Assembly: GCF_003201205.1 (NCBI RefSeq)
Contig: NZ_QICN01000014.1
Location: 1 to 64,000, forward strand
DNA: 64,000 bases
DNA from: Sinimarinibacterium flocculans
Lineage (GTDB): Bacteria; Pseudomonadota; Gammaproteobacteria; Nevskiales; Nevskiaceae
Direction of reading: 5' to 3'
Shown here one piece after another: positions 1-9,943 of the stretch (within the stretch, counting starts at the first letter, position 1; each line of letters starts with the position of its first letter). The notes under the pieces were generated by a model that ran no database searches, was not told where the DNA came from, and was given only the letters and a program-made list of their open reading frames with translations. The position numbers were made by a program, and so were the translations under genes.

Positions 1-137
1 TCGGCGCCGAGATCGAGCGCAAGCGCGCCATGGTGCAGATGCCCGATGAACCGGCACCCGCACCCGCGCCGGCAGCGCAGCAGGACGGCGAGGGCCAGTC
101 CTCGCAGGCCCCCGGCGCACACACCGGAACGGCCTGA
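1..137 (+). CDS. C-terminal end of an unidentified protein (5' truncated)
   Basis: The frame open from base 3 encodes 44 residues and ends at TGA 135-137. It is cut by the window edge. The visible part is a charged stretch (AEIERKR) followed by a low-complexity Ala/Pro/Gln tail (PAPAPAPAAQQ), typical of a disordered C-terminus. No domain can be recognised. The codon use fits the GC-rich host. The next gene, from 241, runs in the opposite direction and converges on it. Confidence 0.55.
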   Translation, partial: GAEIERKRAMVQMPDEPAPAPAPAAQQDGEGQSSQAPGAHTGTA

Positions 138-240
138 GCCTCACCCACTCTCCCCCGCGTCCTTCCAGGGCACTTTCTCCTCCGTGCCCAAAGGACGCCT
201 CCTCGGCGGATTGCCGGATCTGGCACTCCGCTGTTTTCTT

Positions 241-2361
241 TCAGGTCAGTCCCACGCGCCTGGCGCCCTCGCCAAACAGGGCAGCCGCTTCGGCGTCGAA
301 GCGAAAGGCTTCGAGAAAGTCCGCAAAGCCGTAGCCCGGCAGCAGACAGCGCGCAGTCGCGGCATGTTCGCGCGCGGCGTCCAGCGCACCGGCCAGGGCG
401 AGGGTACAGGCGGCAATCGCGAAGATGTGCTGATGCGCGTTGGGACGCGCCGCGGCCTGGACAGCGCAGGTCGACGCTTCCTCGAAACGCCCGAGGCGCG
501 TCAGCGCCATCGCGCGCGACCCGAGCATCGCGAACAGCAGCGGATCGAAAGGGCTCAGCCGGCGCGAGCAGTCGGCCATCGCGATCGCCGCATCGGGGTC
601 ACCGGACTGTGACTGCACGAATGCCAGCGAGTAGTGGCCGAGCGCGAAGTTGGGACTGAGCTCGACGGCGCGTTCCAGTTCCGCCACCCCCTGTTCGCTG
701 CTGCCGCGCAGCCAGAGGGCACGACCCATGGACCAGTGCGCCGCCGGATCGCGGTCGTCGACCATCAGGGCCTGTCCCGCCGTGGCGTAGGCGCGCTCGA
801 TCTCGCGCTTGCGGTCGCCCCAGGCCTGGAAGGCATTCTGGAAATGCGTGAACGACAGGCCGGCGTAGGCGCGCGAGAACGTCGGATCGAGGCGTACCGC
901 GGCGTCGAAGAAATGCTGTGCCCGTGCATTGTCCTCGCGCGTGAACCGGTACATGTGCCACAGCCCGCGATGATGCGACTCCCAGGCGTCGAGCGAGCTC
1001 GGCGGGCGCAGGATCGCGCGATTGCGTTCGAGCGTCTCGATCTCGCTGGCGATGGACGCGACGATCCGGTTGCCGATCTCGTCGAGCACGATGAAGGCTT
1101 CGTCGAAGGCGTGCTGGAGAATTTCCGACCAGACGACGCGCGAGGTGCGGGTCTCGACCAGCTCGATGGTCACCCGCAATCGCTGGCCGCCGACGCGGAT
1201 GGCGCCGGAGAGGACGTAGTCGACGTTGAGCATGCGGCCGGCCTCCTCGGGGCCGATGCGCCGTTCGTGCAGGGCGAAGGCGCTGCCCTGGGCGACCACG
1301 AACATGCTGCGCAGCTTTGCCAGACGCGTGGTGACGTCGTAGGCCAGCGCGTCGGCGGGGCCGCCGCGCGCGTGCGGCTGCGCGGATTCATCGGCGAACG
1401 GCATCACGACGATGGACGCACGTCGGGCTGCGCCGGCGCCGTTGTCTGCGCTCGCGGTCGGGGCCTGGGCTGCGGGGGTGGTCGTCACCTGGCGGTGACC
1501 GGTCTGCGCGCGGGCGGCCCGCCAGGCCTCGCGCAGTGGCGCGGCGTCGAGGCCCTCGGCCTCGAACAAGGCCGTGGCCGTGGCGACATGCTCCTCGCCG
1601 TCGCGCAGACGCCCGCTCAGGGCCAGGGCCTGGAGCAGGCGCTCGTGCACGCGCCGGTCGAAGGGCGAGAGTTCGAGCCATCGTTCGAGCGGAACAGTCG
1701 CCTCGGCCGCGGGCAGGCGCGTGGCCAGTTGTTCCAGCAGCGTCGCGTGGCAGGCCCGCAGCCGGCGCCGCTGCGCGCCCAGCCATTGCTCGAACTGCGG
1801 GCTGTCGTCGAGAACCAGGCCTTCGAGAAACTCCCCGCGGAACAGGTCGGCCAGCGACTGTTGCCGCTCCAGGGGCAGGGATTCGAGGCCGGTGCTCGCC
1901 GCCTGCGTCACCTCGAGGGCGTCGACCCGGCAACCGTCGAGATCGAGGGCGACCGTATCGCCGTCGGTGCGCACCCGCGACGGTCCGGGCGTATCGATCG
2001 CGGCGCGGATGCGGCTCAGGCACCAGCGCAACTCGCCGCGGGGATCGGCCGGTCCGTCCCACAGCAGCGCGCAGAGCTGGCCGCGTCCGAGCGGGCGCGT
2101 GGCGAGTGCCAGGTGGGCGAACAGTGCCCGCAGCTTGCGCGACGCCGGCAACGCCACCGGCGTGTCGTCCCGCCACAGGGTCAGCGGTCCGAGCAATTGC
2201 ACGCGCAGCTCCGCTCGTGGCGGCGGCGACCCTTCCGGGCTCCGCCCACCGGTCTTCCCACGGCGGCTCACACGCTCGGTTCCACGCACGGCCTTTACCG
2301 TTGCTCGCGTCGGTCGGACCAGTATGCGCCCGCGCGTTGCGGGGCGGCAGGCCGCCGACAC
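241..2361 (-). CDS. BTAD/SARP-type transcriptional regulator with TolB-like and TPR domains
   Basis: This is probably a DNA-binding signal-integration protein. Numbered from GTG 2361, it has an OmpR-like winged helix at about 52-145, a bacterial transcriptional activation (BTAD) region at about 150-285, a low-complexity Ala/Thr linker, a TolB/FlgO-like domain at about 316-450 starting IVVMPFAD, and TPR-type helical repeats at about 470-690. This layout is known from SARP/CadC-like regulators of unknown ligand. The start is uncertain: the first 50 residues are basic and low complexity, and in-frame GTG codons at 2289 and 2271 are alternatives. It is divergent from the cupin/methyltransferase pair, with starts only about 20-110 bp apart, so it may regulate them. 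No target is proven. Confidence 0.8.
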   Translation of the reverse strand: MSAACRPATRGRILVRPTRATVKAVRGTERVSRRGKTGGRSPEGSPPPRAELRVQLLGPLTLWRDDTPVALPASRKLRALFAHLALATRPLGRGQLCALLWDGPADPRGELRWCLSRIRAAIDTPGPSRVRTDGDTVALDLDGCRVDALEVTQAASTGLESLPLERQQSLADLFRGEFLEGLVLDDSPQFEQWLGAQRRRLRACHATLLEQLATRLPAAEATVPLERWLELSPFDRRVHERLLQALALSGRLRDGEEHVATATALFEAEGLDAAPLREAWRAARAQTGHRQVTTTPAAQAPTASADNGAGAARRASIVVMPFADESAQPHARGGPADALAYDVTTRLAKLRSMFVVAQGSAFALHERRIGPEEAGRMLNVDYVLSGAIRVGGQRLRVTIELVETRTSRVVWSEILQHAFDEAFIVLDEIGNRIVASIASEIETLERNRAILRPPSSLDAWESHHRGLWHMYRFTREDNARAQHFFDAAVRLDPTFSRAYAGLSFTHFQNAFQAWGDRKREIERAYATAGQALMVDDRDPAAHWSMGRALWLRGSSEQGVAELERAVELSPNFALGHYSLAFVQSQSGDPDAAIAMADCSRRLSPFDPLLFAMLGSRAMALTRLGRFEEASTCAVQAAARPNAHQHIFAIAACTLALAGALDAAREHAATARCLLPGYGFADFLEAFRFDAEAAALFGEGARRVGLT

Positions 2362-2384
2362 CCGCCCGTCATGGAGTCCCGATC

Positions 2385-2843
2385 ATGTCCACGTTTCCCC
2401 GCCTGTTGTCGCTGCTGCTGCCGCTGACCATCGCAGCCCCGGCGTCCGCCGACCCGCCCGCTTCCGAAGGCTCGCGCGCCTTCACCATTGCAGATGCGCG
2501 GCTGCAATGGGGGCCGTGTCCGCCGTTCCTCCCCCAAGGCTGCGAGATCGCCGTACTGCACGGCGACCCGGCGAAACCCGGCGTCGACGTGTTCTTCAAG
2601 GTCCCGGGCGGTGCGACCGTCCCGGTCCACCGGCATACCTCGGCCGAGCGCATGGTGCTGGTCTCCGGCGCACTCGACGTGACCTATGAAGGAGAGCCGA
2701 CGCAGTCGCTCACGCCCGGCATGTATGCCTACGGGCCGGCGATGAAGGCGCACGGCGCCGTCTGTGCGCCGGGGGTGCCCTGCGTGTTGTTCATTGCCTT
2801 CGACACGCCGATGGACGCGACTCCGGTCGCGCAGAGCCACTAG
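2385..2843 (+). CDS. secreted cupin-domain protein
   Basis: A 152-residue protein starting at ATG 2385, with GGAG eight bases upstream. Residues 1-22 look like a Sec signal peptide (hydrophobic LLSLLLPLTIAAPASA, cleavage after ASA), so the product is probably periplasmic. The rest is a single cupin barrel: PVHRHTSAERMVLVSG carries the first metal-binding motif (His-x-His and Glu), and GPAMKAHGAVC the second (His). Such small exported cupins usually bind a metal and a small ligand; substrate and reaction are unknown. It is followed after 30 bp by a methyltransferase on the same strand and faces the BTAD regulator. Confidence 0.8.
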   Translation: MSTFPRLLSLLLPLTIAAPASADPPASEGSRAFTIADARLQWGPCPPFLPQGCEIAVLHGDPAKPGVDVFFKVPGGATVPVHRHTSAERMVLVSGALDVTYEGEPTQSLTPGMYAYGPAMKAHGAVCAPGVPCVLFIAFDTPMDATPVAQSH

Positions 2844-2873
2844 CTTGCTGCCCGTCCGGATGGAGAACCGCCC

Positions 2874-3710
2874 ATGAACAGCACAGCCGTTGCCGAATCC
2901 GCAGTCGTGCCCGATCTGCGCCAGATCAAGTCCCAGCAGCAGGCGGCGTGGTCGTCCGGCGACTACGCCGTCGTCGGTACCACCTTGTCGATCGTCGGCG
3001 AAACCCTGTGCGAGGCGCTCGACCTGCGCTCGGGGCAGCGCGTCCTCGACGTCGCCGCGGGCAATGGCAACGCCTCGCTGGCCGCCGCACGGCGCTGGTG
3101 CGAGGTCGTGTCCACGGACTACGTCCCGTCGCTGCTCGAGCGCGGGCGCGAGCGGGCCGCGGCCGAGCGCCTCGACATGCGCTTCGAGGAGGCAGACGCC
3201 GAGGCGCTGCCGTTTCCGGATGCCAGCTTCGACGCGGTCATGTCGACGTTCGGGGTGATGTTCACGGCCGACCACGTCCGCGCCGCGGACGAGATGCTGC
3301 GCGTCTGCCGGCCGGGAGGACGCATCGGACTCACCAACTGGACGCCGGCCGGATTCATCGGCCAGTTGTTCAAGACCATCGGCCGGCACCGACCGCCGCC
3401 GCCCGGCACGGCATCGCCGGCGGCGTGGGGCACGCGCGAGCGTATCGGCGAGCTGTTCGAGCGGCAGGCACGATCGATCGTCGCCGCCGAACGCCAGTTC
3501 GTCTTCCGCTACCGCTCGCCGCGGCATTGGCTCGACGTCTTCCGCACCTGGTACGGCCCGACGCTCAAGGCCTTCGCCGCCCTGCCGGCGCCCGCCCAGG
3601 CCGAGCTCGAGAATGACCTGATGGTGCTGGTCGACCGCTTCAATCGCGCCGACGACGGCACCATGGTCGTGCCCGGCGCGTATCTCGAAGTGGTGATCAC
3701 GCGTGCCTGA
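2874..3710 (+). CDS. class I SAM-dependent methyltransferase
   Basis: A 278-residue cytoplasmic protein. The SAM-binding motif I is VLDVAAGNGNASLAAA (about 59-74), followed by the acidic end of strand 2 (STDYVPSLLE), motif II-like ADAEALPFPDASFDAVMSTF and a post-motif LRVCRPGGRIGLTNW. This is the UbiE/Methyltransf_11 pattern, acting on a small molecule that cannot be named here. It starts at ATG 2874 with GGAGAAC upstream and follows the cupin gene by 30 bp, probably in one transcript. The C-terminal 90 residues (RSPRHWLDVFRTWYGPTLKAF) resemble those of other stand-alone methyltransferases of this size. It is not a ubiquinone enzyme by context. Confidence 0.85.
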   Translation: MNSTAVAESAVVPDLRQIKSQQQAAWSSGDYAVVGTTLSIVGETLCEALDLRSGQRVLDVAAGNGNASLAAARRWCEVVSTDYVPSLLERGRERAAAERLDMRFEEADAEALPFPDASFDAVMSTFGVMFTADHVRAADEMLRVCRPGGRIGLTNWTPAGFIGQLFKTIGRHRPPPPGTASPAAWGTRERIGELFERQARSIVAAERQFVFRYRSPRHWLDVFRTWYGPTLKAFAALPAPAQAELENDLMVLVDRFNRADDGTMVVPGAYLEVVITRA

Positions 3711-3797
3711 CGCGCTCGGCTATGCTGCGCAGCCGGGACCCCGCACCCCCGACCGGGGGTGCGGGGCGGCATGCCCCACAAGGATTGCGAGGTCGCC

Positions 3798-4844
3798 GTG
3801 AGCAGATTTCCCAGCATCCTCGGTACCGTCGGCAACACGCCCGTCGTTCGCATCAACCGCCTGGCGCCCCCCGGCGTCAATCTCTACGTCAAGGTCGAGG
3901 CCTTCAACCCGCTCGGCTCGGTGAAGGACCGCCTTGCGCTCGGCATCATCGAGGCCGCCGAGCAGTCGGGCCGCCTCAGGCCCGGGCAGACCGTCGTCGA
4001 GGCCACCAGCGGCAATACCGGCATCGGCCTCGCCATGGTCTGTGCCGCCAAGGGATATCCGCTGGTGGTGACGATGGCCGAGCAGTTCAGCGTCGAGCGC
4101 CGCCGCCTGATGCGTTTTCTCGGCGCCCGGGTCGTGCTGACGCCGCAGGCACAGCGCGGCTACGGCATGGTCGTGAAGGCCACGGAACTTGCCGAGAAGC
4201 ACGGCTGGTTCCTGACCCGCCAGTTCGAGAACGAGGCCAACCCCGACGTCCACTCACGGACGACCGCGCAGGAAATCCTGCGGGACTTCGCCGGCGAGCC
4301 GCTGGATTGGTGGGTCACCGGCTACGGGACCGGCGGCACGCTGCGGGGCGTCGCCCGGGTGCTGGCCAGGGAGCGGCCCGAGACGAAGATCGCCGTCTGC
4401 GAGCCCGAGGATGCGCCGCTGCTGGGCAGCGGCGTCGAGCAGGCGCGACACCCGGACGGTTCGCCTTCGGCTCCGCATCCGGCCTTCAAGCCGCATCCGA
4501 TGCAGGGCTGGACCCCGGACTTCATTCCCAAACTCGCCGGCGACGCCGTGGCCGCCGGCGGCATCGACCGCATTCTCGCGATCCCCGGTGCCGAGGCGCT
4601 GAAGTGGTCGGGCGAGCTGGCGCGCAAGGAAGGAATCTTCGTCGGCATCAGCGCCGGCGGCACCTTCGCCGGCGCCCTGCGCGTCTGCGCCGAGGCACCC
4701 AAGGGCGCCAACGTCCTGTGCATGCTGCCGGATACCGGCGAGCGCTATCTGAGCACACCGCTGTTCGCCGAAGTTCCGGCAGACATGACGCCTGAAGAAC
4801 TCGAGATCTCGCGCTCCACCCCGAGCGCGCAACTGTCGCAATGA
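3798..4844 (+). CDS. PLP-dependent cysteine synthase family protein
   Basis: A fold-type II PLP enzyme, probably O-acetylserine sulfhydrylase, making cysteine from O-acetylserine and sulfide. The PLP lysine is K43 in NPLGSVKDR, the substrate loop is TSGNTGIGLA, and the phosphate-binding glycine loop is GYGTGGTLRG. It is longer (348 residues) than classic CysK because of an insert around EQARHPDGSPSAPHPAF and a C-terminal extension, as in some CysK-like or cystathionine-beta-synthase-like members. I chose GTG 3798 (GAGG five bases upstream) because family similarity begins there; ATG 3771 would add nine residues. The last bases before the gene form a C/G-rich run. Its exact substrate is not certain from sequence. 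Confidence 0.85.
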   Translation: MSRFPSILGTVGNTPVVRINRLAPPGVNLYVKVEAFNPLGSVKDRLALGIIEAAEQSGRLRPGQTVVEATSGNTGIGLAMVCAAKGYPLVVTMAEQFSVERRRLMRFLGARVVLTPQAQRGYGMVVKATELAEKHGWFLTRQFENEANPDVHSRTTAQEILRDFAGEPLDWWVTGYGTGGTLRGVARVLARERPETKIAVCEPEDAPLLGSGVEQARHPDGSPSAPHPAFKPHPMQGWTPDFIPKLAGDAVAAGGIDRILAIPGAEALKWSGELARKEGIFVGISAGGTFAGALRVCAEAPKGANVLCMLPDTGERYLSTPLFAEVPADMTPEELEISRSTPSAQLSQ

Positions 4845-5024
4845 AGGCGAATCCCCGACGGGCCATAGCGCAAGCGTGAAAAAGCCCCGGGGCGCGGATC
4901 TGGCTGCCTACGCTCGGGTACGCACGCCTGAGTCGGGCATTCCCAGCGGTGGAGGTCCGGCAGCTCGCTGAGCCCCGTGCCACGAACCGCTCGCCTCAGT
5001 ATTCCTCGCGAGCAGGTAAACCGT
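4845..5024. other. intergenic stretch with left copy of a 14-nt direct repeat
   Basis: No gene is seen between the cysteine synthase stop and the end of higA. It contains the sequence TGAAAAAGCCCCGG at 4877-4890, repeated exactly at 5731-5744 beside tRNA-Val. The G/C part here is almost a perfect palindrome without a loop, so it would make a poor terminator. Confidence 0.5.
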
Positions 5025-5312
5025 TCATGCCGTGGCGCGAGTGATGATCGGCCTCACCTTCGCTTTGAAGCGGCGTTGAGCGTGCCAGAGGTCGTACTTT
5101 GCCTGCATGCTGAGCCAGGATCCCGGCGTCGTGCCCAGCGCTTTCGCGAGGCGGAGGTCCATTTCCGGGCTCACGCCCGTGGCGCCGTTTAGCAGGCGTG
5201 ACAGCGATACGCGCGCGACACCGAGGCGCTCGGCAGCCTCTGTCACGCTGATCTCGTCGAGCCACTCGCGCAGCACCTCGCCGGGGTGCGGAGGGTTATG
5301 CATCGTCGCCAT
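5025..5312 (-). CDS. higA: HigA-family antitoxin (XRE helix-turn-helix)
   Basis: The antitoxin of a HigBA pair: a 95-residue DNA-binding protein that should neutralise HigB and repress the operon. It begins [20 protein letters not shown], the standard HigA opening, followed by the helix-turn-helix [20 protein letters not shown] (about 23-42) and the family tail ([27 protein letters not shown]). The ATG at 5312 lies 8 bp after the HigB stop; ATG 5303 is an alternative. The toxin-first gene order is characteristic of higBA and differs from most other type II systems. Confidence 0.92.
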   Translation of the reverse strand: MATMHNPPHPGEVLREWLDEISVTEAAERLGVARVSLSRLLNGATGVSPEMDLRLAKALGTTPGSWLSMQAKYDLWHAQRRFKAKVRPIITRATA

Positions 5313-5320
5313 GTTTCGTC

Positions 5321-5599
5321 TCAGTGATAGTCCTGGTAGTCGACGACCTCGGCGTCTCCGTTCACGAATGTGAACGTCAGCCGCCAGTTTTCGTCGACCC
5401 AAACCGCCCAATGCCCGGCCAGGGCACCGTGCAATGCATGCAGGCGCCAACCCGGTGCATTCATGTCTGCGGGCCCGCTGGAGTCATCCAGACGAGCCAG
5501 TTGCAGCCGCAGACGTTTGGAATGCTTCGGCTGAATGCCCACAGCCTTGCCGGTCTCGAAGAAGGTCTTTAGCCCCTTGTGCCGGAAAGAGCGGATCAT
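5321..5599 (-). CDS. higB: HigB/RelE-family mRNA interferase toxin
   Basis: A 92-residue toxin predicted to cleave mRNA on the ribosome, held inactive by HigA encoded just downstream. The opening [17 protein letters not shown], the central [11 protein letters not shown], and the end [31 protein letters not shown] are the HigB hallmarks (the plasmid-maintenance killer family). It starts at ATG 5599, right after a 7-bp-arm dyad (5607-5627) that probably is the HigA operator. Length is normal and the frame is intact, so the module is probably functional. Confidence 0.92.
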   Translation of the reverse strand: MIRSFRHKGLKTFFETGKAVGIQPKHSKRLRLQLARLDDSSGPADMNAPGWRLHALHGALAGHWAVWVDENWRLTFTFVNGDAEVVDYQDYH

Positions 5600-5606
5600 G
5601 TCGGAA

Positions 5607-5627
5607 CTGTATCATGATGCGATACAG
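5607..5627 (-). promoter_or_regulatory. putative HigA operator/promoter of higBA
   Basis: Perfect inverted repeat with arms CTGTATC (5607-5613) and GATACAG (5621-5627) and a 7-nt spacer. It is centred about 18 bp upstream of the HigB start codon. A weak promoter on the minus strand (TTTGGT, about 16 bp, GATACA) would overlap it. HigA proteins bind such dyads to autorepress; binding here is inferred. Confidence 0.65.
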
Positions 5628-5730
5628 GGACCAAAATGGACACTGCTGCTGCAGCCGTGAGAGCAACCCTGACGCACGCCTGGGCGTGCTCTGATGATGA
5701 CGGAGGGGGTTCGAGTCCCGTCGCGACGTA

Positions 5731-5757
5731 TGAAAAAGCCCCGGAGGTCCGGGGCTT
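5731..5757 (-). terminator. rho-independent terminator of tRNA-Val
   Basis: Hairpin AGCCCCGGA/TCCGGGGCT (5737-5745 with 5748-5756), followed on the minus strand by five T (5733-5737 on the plus strand). It lies 15 bp after the tRNA-Val 3' end. Its left part is also the right copy of the 14-nt repeat seen at 4877-4890. Confidence 0.85.
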
Positions 5758-5771
5758 GATCGTTGCTGCGT

Positions 5772-5848
5772 TGGTAGGCGCGATTGGACTCGAACCAACG
5801 ACCCCCACCATGTCAAGGTGGTGCTCTAACCAGCTGAGCTACGCGCCT
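5772..5848 (-). tRNA. tRNA-Val (GAC)
   Basis: A 77-nt cloverleaf with the CCA end encoded. The acceptor stem AGGCGCG pairs fully with CGCGCCT, the D-loop holds AGCTGGTTAG, the anticodon loop is TTGACAT (anticodon GAC, reading GUC/GUU valine codons), and the T-arm contains GGTTCGAGTCC. A good sigma-70-like promoter lies upstream and a terminator downstream, so it is a single-gene transcript. It is next to the repeat-flanked higBA segment. Confidence 0.96.
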
Positions 5849-5871
5849 GCGGCCTGAGCCGAGGGGCGCGA

Positions 5872-5900
5872 ATTATGGCCGCTGCCTCGGTTGTGCGCAA
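5872..5900 (-). promoter_or_regulatory. promoter of tRNA-Val
   Basis: On the minus strand, TTGCGC (5895-5900) and CATAAT (5872-5877) are separated by exactly 17 bp. The predicted start would lie about 15-17 nt before the mature tRNA. The tRNA-Asn gene at 17743 has nearly the same arrangement (TTGCAC, 17 bp, TACAAT). Confidence 0.7.
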
Positions 5901-5929
5901 GGCGCGTCCCGCGCCGCCGGGGATTGCGG

Positions 5930-7378
5930 TCAGTGGATCAGGAAGTACTTCTGATTGATCCAGAAGTGAACCAGGATGCCCGCGGCGTAGCCCAGCGCGA
6001 TCGCCCAGGTCCAGCGCAGGTGGGCGAAGAAGGTGTAGACGCCGCGCGCCTGGCCCATGACGGCGACCCCGGCGGCCGAGCCGATCGACAGCAGGGACCC
6101 GCCGATGCCGGCAGTGAGCGTGACCAGCAGCCACTGGCCGTCGCTCATCTCGGGATACATGCTCAGCACCGCGAACATCACCGGAATGTTGTCGATCACC
6201 GCCGACACGATGCCGACGAGCACGTTGGCGGTGGTCGCGCCCAGTTCGCCGTAGAGCAGCTGCGAGCCGACGCTCAGGTAGCCCAGGGTCCCCAGGCCGC
6301 CGACGCACATGATGATGCCGTAGAAGAACAGTAGCGTGTCCCACTCCGAGCGCGCGACCTGGTTGAAGGTGTTGAGGCGACGGCGCTCGTGCGGATCGCT
6401 GCTGCCGGTGTCGCTGATCCCGCCCTGTTCCATCATCGTGTTGTGCAGGGTCTTGCCGTGGCGGCCCTTGCCGGTGCGGTTGAGGACGTAGCTGACCAGC
6501 ATCAGCGCGCCGAGGCCGCCCATCATGCCCAGCGCCGGCGGCAGGTGCAGCCACGCGTGCAGGGTCACGGTGAACGCGATCGTGGCGATGAACATGCACA
6601 GGATGACCAGGCCGCCGTGGCGGACTTCGGGCTGGACCTTCAGCGGCTCCGGCGTCGCGCGCGGCACGGTCATCGACATGATGAGCGCCGGAATCACCCA
6701 GCTGACGATGCTCGGCAGCAGGAGCACGAGAAACTCGTGGGCCGGGAACACGCCCTTCTGCCAGACCATCAGCGTGGTGATGTCGCCGAACGGGCTCCAG
6801 GCGCCACCGGAGTTCGCGGCAACGACGATGTTGATGCAGGACACGACGATGAAGCCGGGGTAACCGCGGCCGACCGCCATCGCCACCGAAGACATCACCA
6901 GCGCCGTGGTCATGTTGTCGGCAACGGGAGACACGAAGAAGGCGATCAGGCCGGTCAGCCAGAACAGCGTGCGCAGCGACCAGCCGCGCGACACCAGCCA
7001 GCCGCGCAGGGCGTTGAACACGCCGCGCTCGTCCAGGGTGTTGATGTAGGTCATCGCCACCAGCAGGAACAGGAACAGCTCCGCGTACTCGACGAGGTTG
7101 TGGCGCACCGTGCGGGCAACGATCTCGGTGTCGCCCAGACCGGCGTAGACGCCGCCGATCATGCCCCAGATGATCACCGCGCCGAGCAGCACGGGAATCG
7201 ACTTGCGCAGGTGCAGTTGCTCTTCGGCGATGACCAGCACGTACGCGGCGACGAACACGGCGATGGCCGCGATGCCGACCCAGTGCGCGGTCAGGTCCAG
7301 CGTTGCGGCGGTCTCCGCGGCCAGGACGGAGGCAGGGGAGAACAGAACCAGCAGGGCTGGAACGAGCAGGGCGCGCAT
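5930..7378 (-). CDS. nhaD: NhaD-type sodium:proton antiporter
   Basis: An inner-membrane antiporter that exports Na+ (or Li+) in exchange for protons. The 482 residues contain a possible N-terminal signal or first helix (LLVPALLVLFSPASVLA) and about a dozen hydrophobic segments. Diagnostic NhaD stretches include VIAEEQLHLRKSIPVLLG, TYINTLDERGVFNALRGWL, FFVSPVADNMTTALVMSS and NSGGAWSPFGDITTLMVWQKG, the last two carrying conserved Asp, Asn, Ser and Thr residues of the ion-transporter superfamily. It starts at ATG 7378 and is monocistronic, ending near the tRNA-Val promoter. NhaD is common in marine and halophilic bacteria, consistent with the glucosylglycerol enzyme at 39605. Confidence 0.93.
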   Translation of the reverse strand: MRALLVPALLVLFSPASVLAAETAATLDLTAHWVGIAAIAVFVAAYVLVIAEEQLHLRKSIPVLLGAVIIWGMIGGVYAGLGDTEIVARTVRHNLVEYAELFLFLLVAMTYINTLDERGVFNALRGWLVSRGWSLRTLFWLTGLIAFFVSPVADNMTTALVMSSVAMAVGRGYPGFIVVSCINIVVAANSGGAWSPFGDITTLMVWQKGVFPAHEFLVLLLPSIVSWVIPALIMSMTVPRATPEPLKVQPEVRHGGLVILCMFIATIAFTVTLHAWLHLPPALGMMGGLGALMLVSYVLNRTGKGRHGKTLHNTMMEQGGISDTGSSDPHERRRLNTFNQVARSEWDTLLFFYGIIMCVGGLGTLGYLSVGSQLLYGELGATTANVLVGIVSAVIDNIPVMFAVLSMYPEMSDGQWLLVTLTAGIGGSLLSIGSAAGVAVMGQARGVYTFFAHLRWTWAIALGYAAGILVHFWINQKYFLIH

Positions 7379-7489
7379 GGCTTTCTCGGGTGGGGACGAC
7401 GACGGCGCGCGATCATAACGGCCGCATTCCGGAGCGGCAATCAGGTCGAACCCGCATCGCGCCCGGCTCCGAGTGCCGGCGCGCGACGG

Positions 7490-7645
7490 TCAGCGGCTGC
7501 TGCTACCGGTGTCCGGCGTACGCAGCTTCGGGCCGCGCGCCGCGATCGGCGTGCAGTCGTTCGGCATGCGCGGTTCGCGGCGCAGCCCTGTCTCGGCGTG
7601 CCGGGTCGGCGGTCCCAGTCTGGGCATCTGGCGTGGCATGGACAT
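7490..7645 (-). CDS. small basic hypothetical protein, 51 residues
   Basis: A short open frame between nhaD and uvrB with an excellent ribosome-binding site: AGGAG, seven bases before ATG 7645. The peptide (MSMPRQMPRLGPPTRHAETG onward) is rich in Arg and Pro, with one Cys and no membrane segment. I do not recognise it. The strong start signal is the main evidence; a random GC-rich open frame cannot be excluded. It is the only coding candidate in the 428-bp gap 7379-7806. Confidence 0.4.
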   Translation of the reverse strand: MSMPRQMPRLGPPTRHAETGLRREPRMPNDCTPIAARGPKLRTPDTGSSSR

Positions 7646-7806
7646 CGTCTGGCTCCTGCTGAGCGCGATGCGGTTGCGCTCCGATGTCACGATGCGCGCG
7701 TTGGCGGCGCGCGTCTGTCCCCGATCGCCGCCGCACCGCCGTCGCGCGGTCTGGCGCATTGTCGTGCGAGCCCCGACCGACCCCGACACGGCCCCGACCG
7801 GGCCGG

Positions 7807-9864
<2,058 letters not shown>

Positions 9865-9866
9865 GG

Positions 9867-9882
9867 CCGTGAAAGCTTACAG
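9867..9882 (-). promoter_or_regulatory. LexA-like SOS box upstream of uvrB
   Basis: Read on the minus strand the site is CTGT-AAGCTTTC-ACGG, one mismatch from the enterobacterial CTGT-N8-ACAG consensus. It sits 2 bp before the annotated uvrB ATG, which is easier to understand if translation starts a few codons later. uvrB is a classic LexA target, which raises the prior; the organism's own LexA motif is unknown. Confidence 0.45.
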
Positions 9883-9943
9883 GCTTGGCGACGCGGGCGG
9901 ATGCACGCCGCGCCGAGCGCCTGCTGACGGCATGACGAACCGA

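Noticed and set aside
4877-4895. A terminator after the cysteine synthase or higA at the AAAAAGCCCCGGGGC site
   Set aside because: The palindrome leaves no room for a loop; the stem would be only about three pairs. It is better explained as a repeat copy.
5697-5730. A second tRNA gene near tRNA-Val (GGTTCGAGTCCC followed by GTCGCGACG)
   Set aside because: Only a T-arm-like stretch is present: T-stem pairs are broken, and no matching acceptor, D-arm or anticodon arm is found upstream. It is at most a relic.
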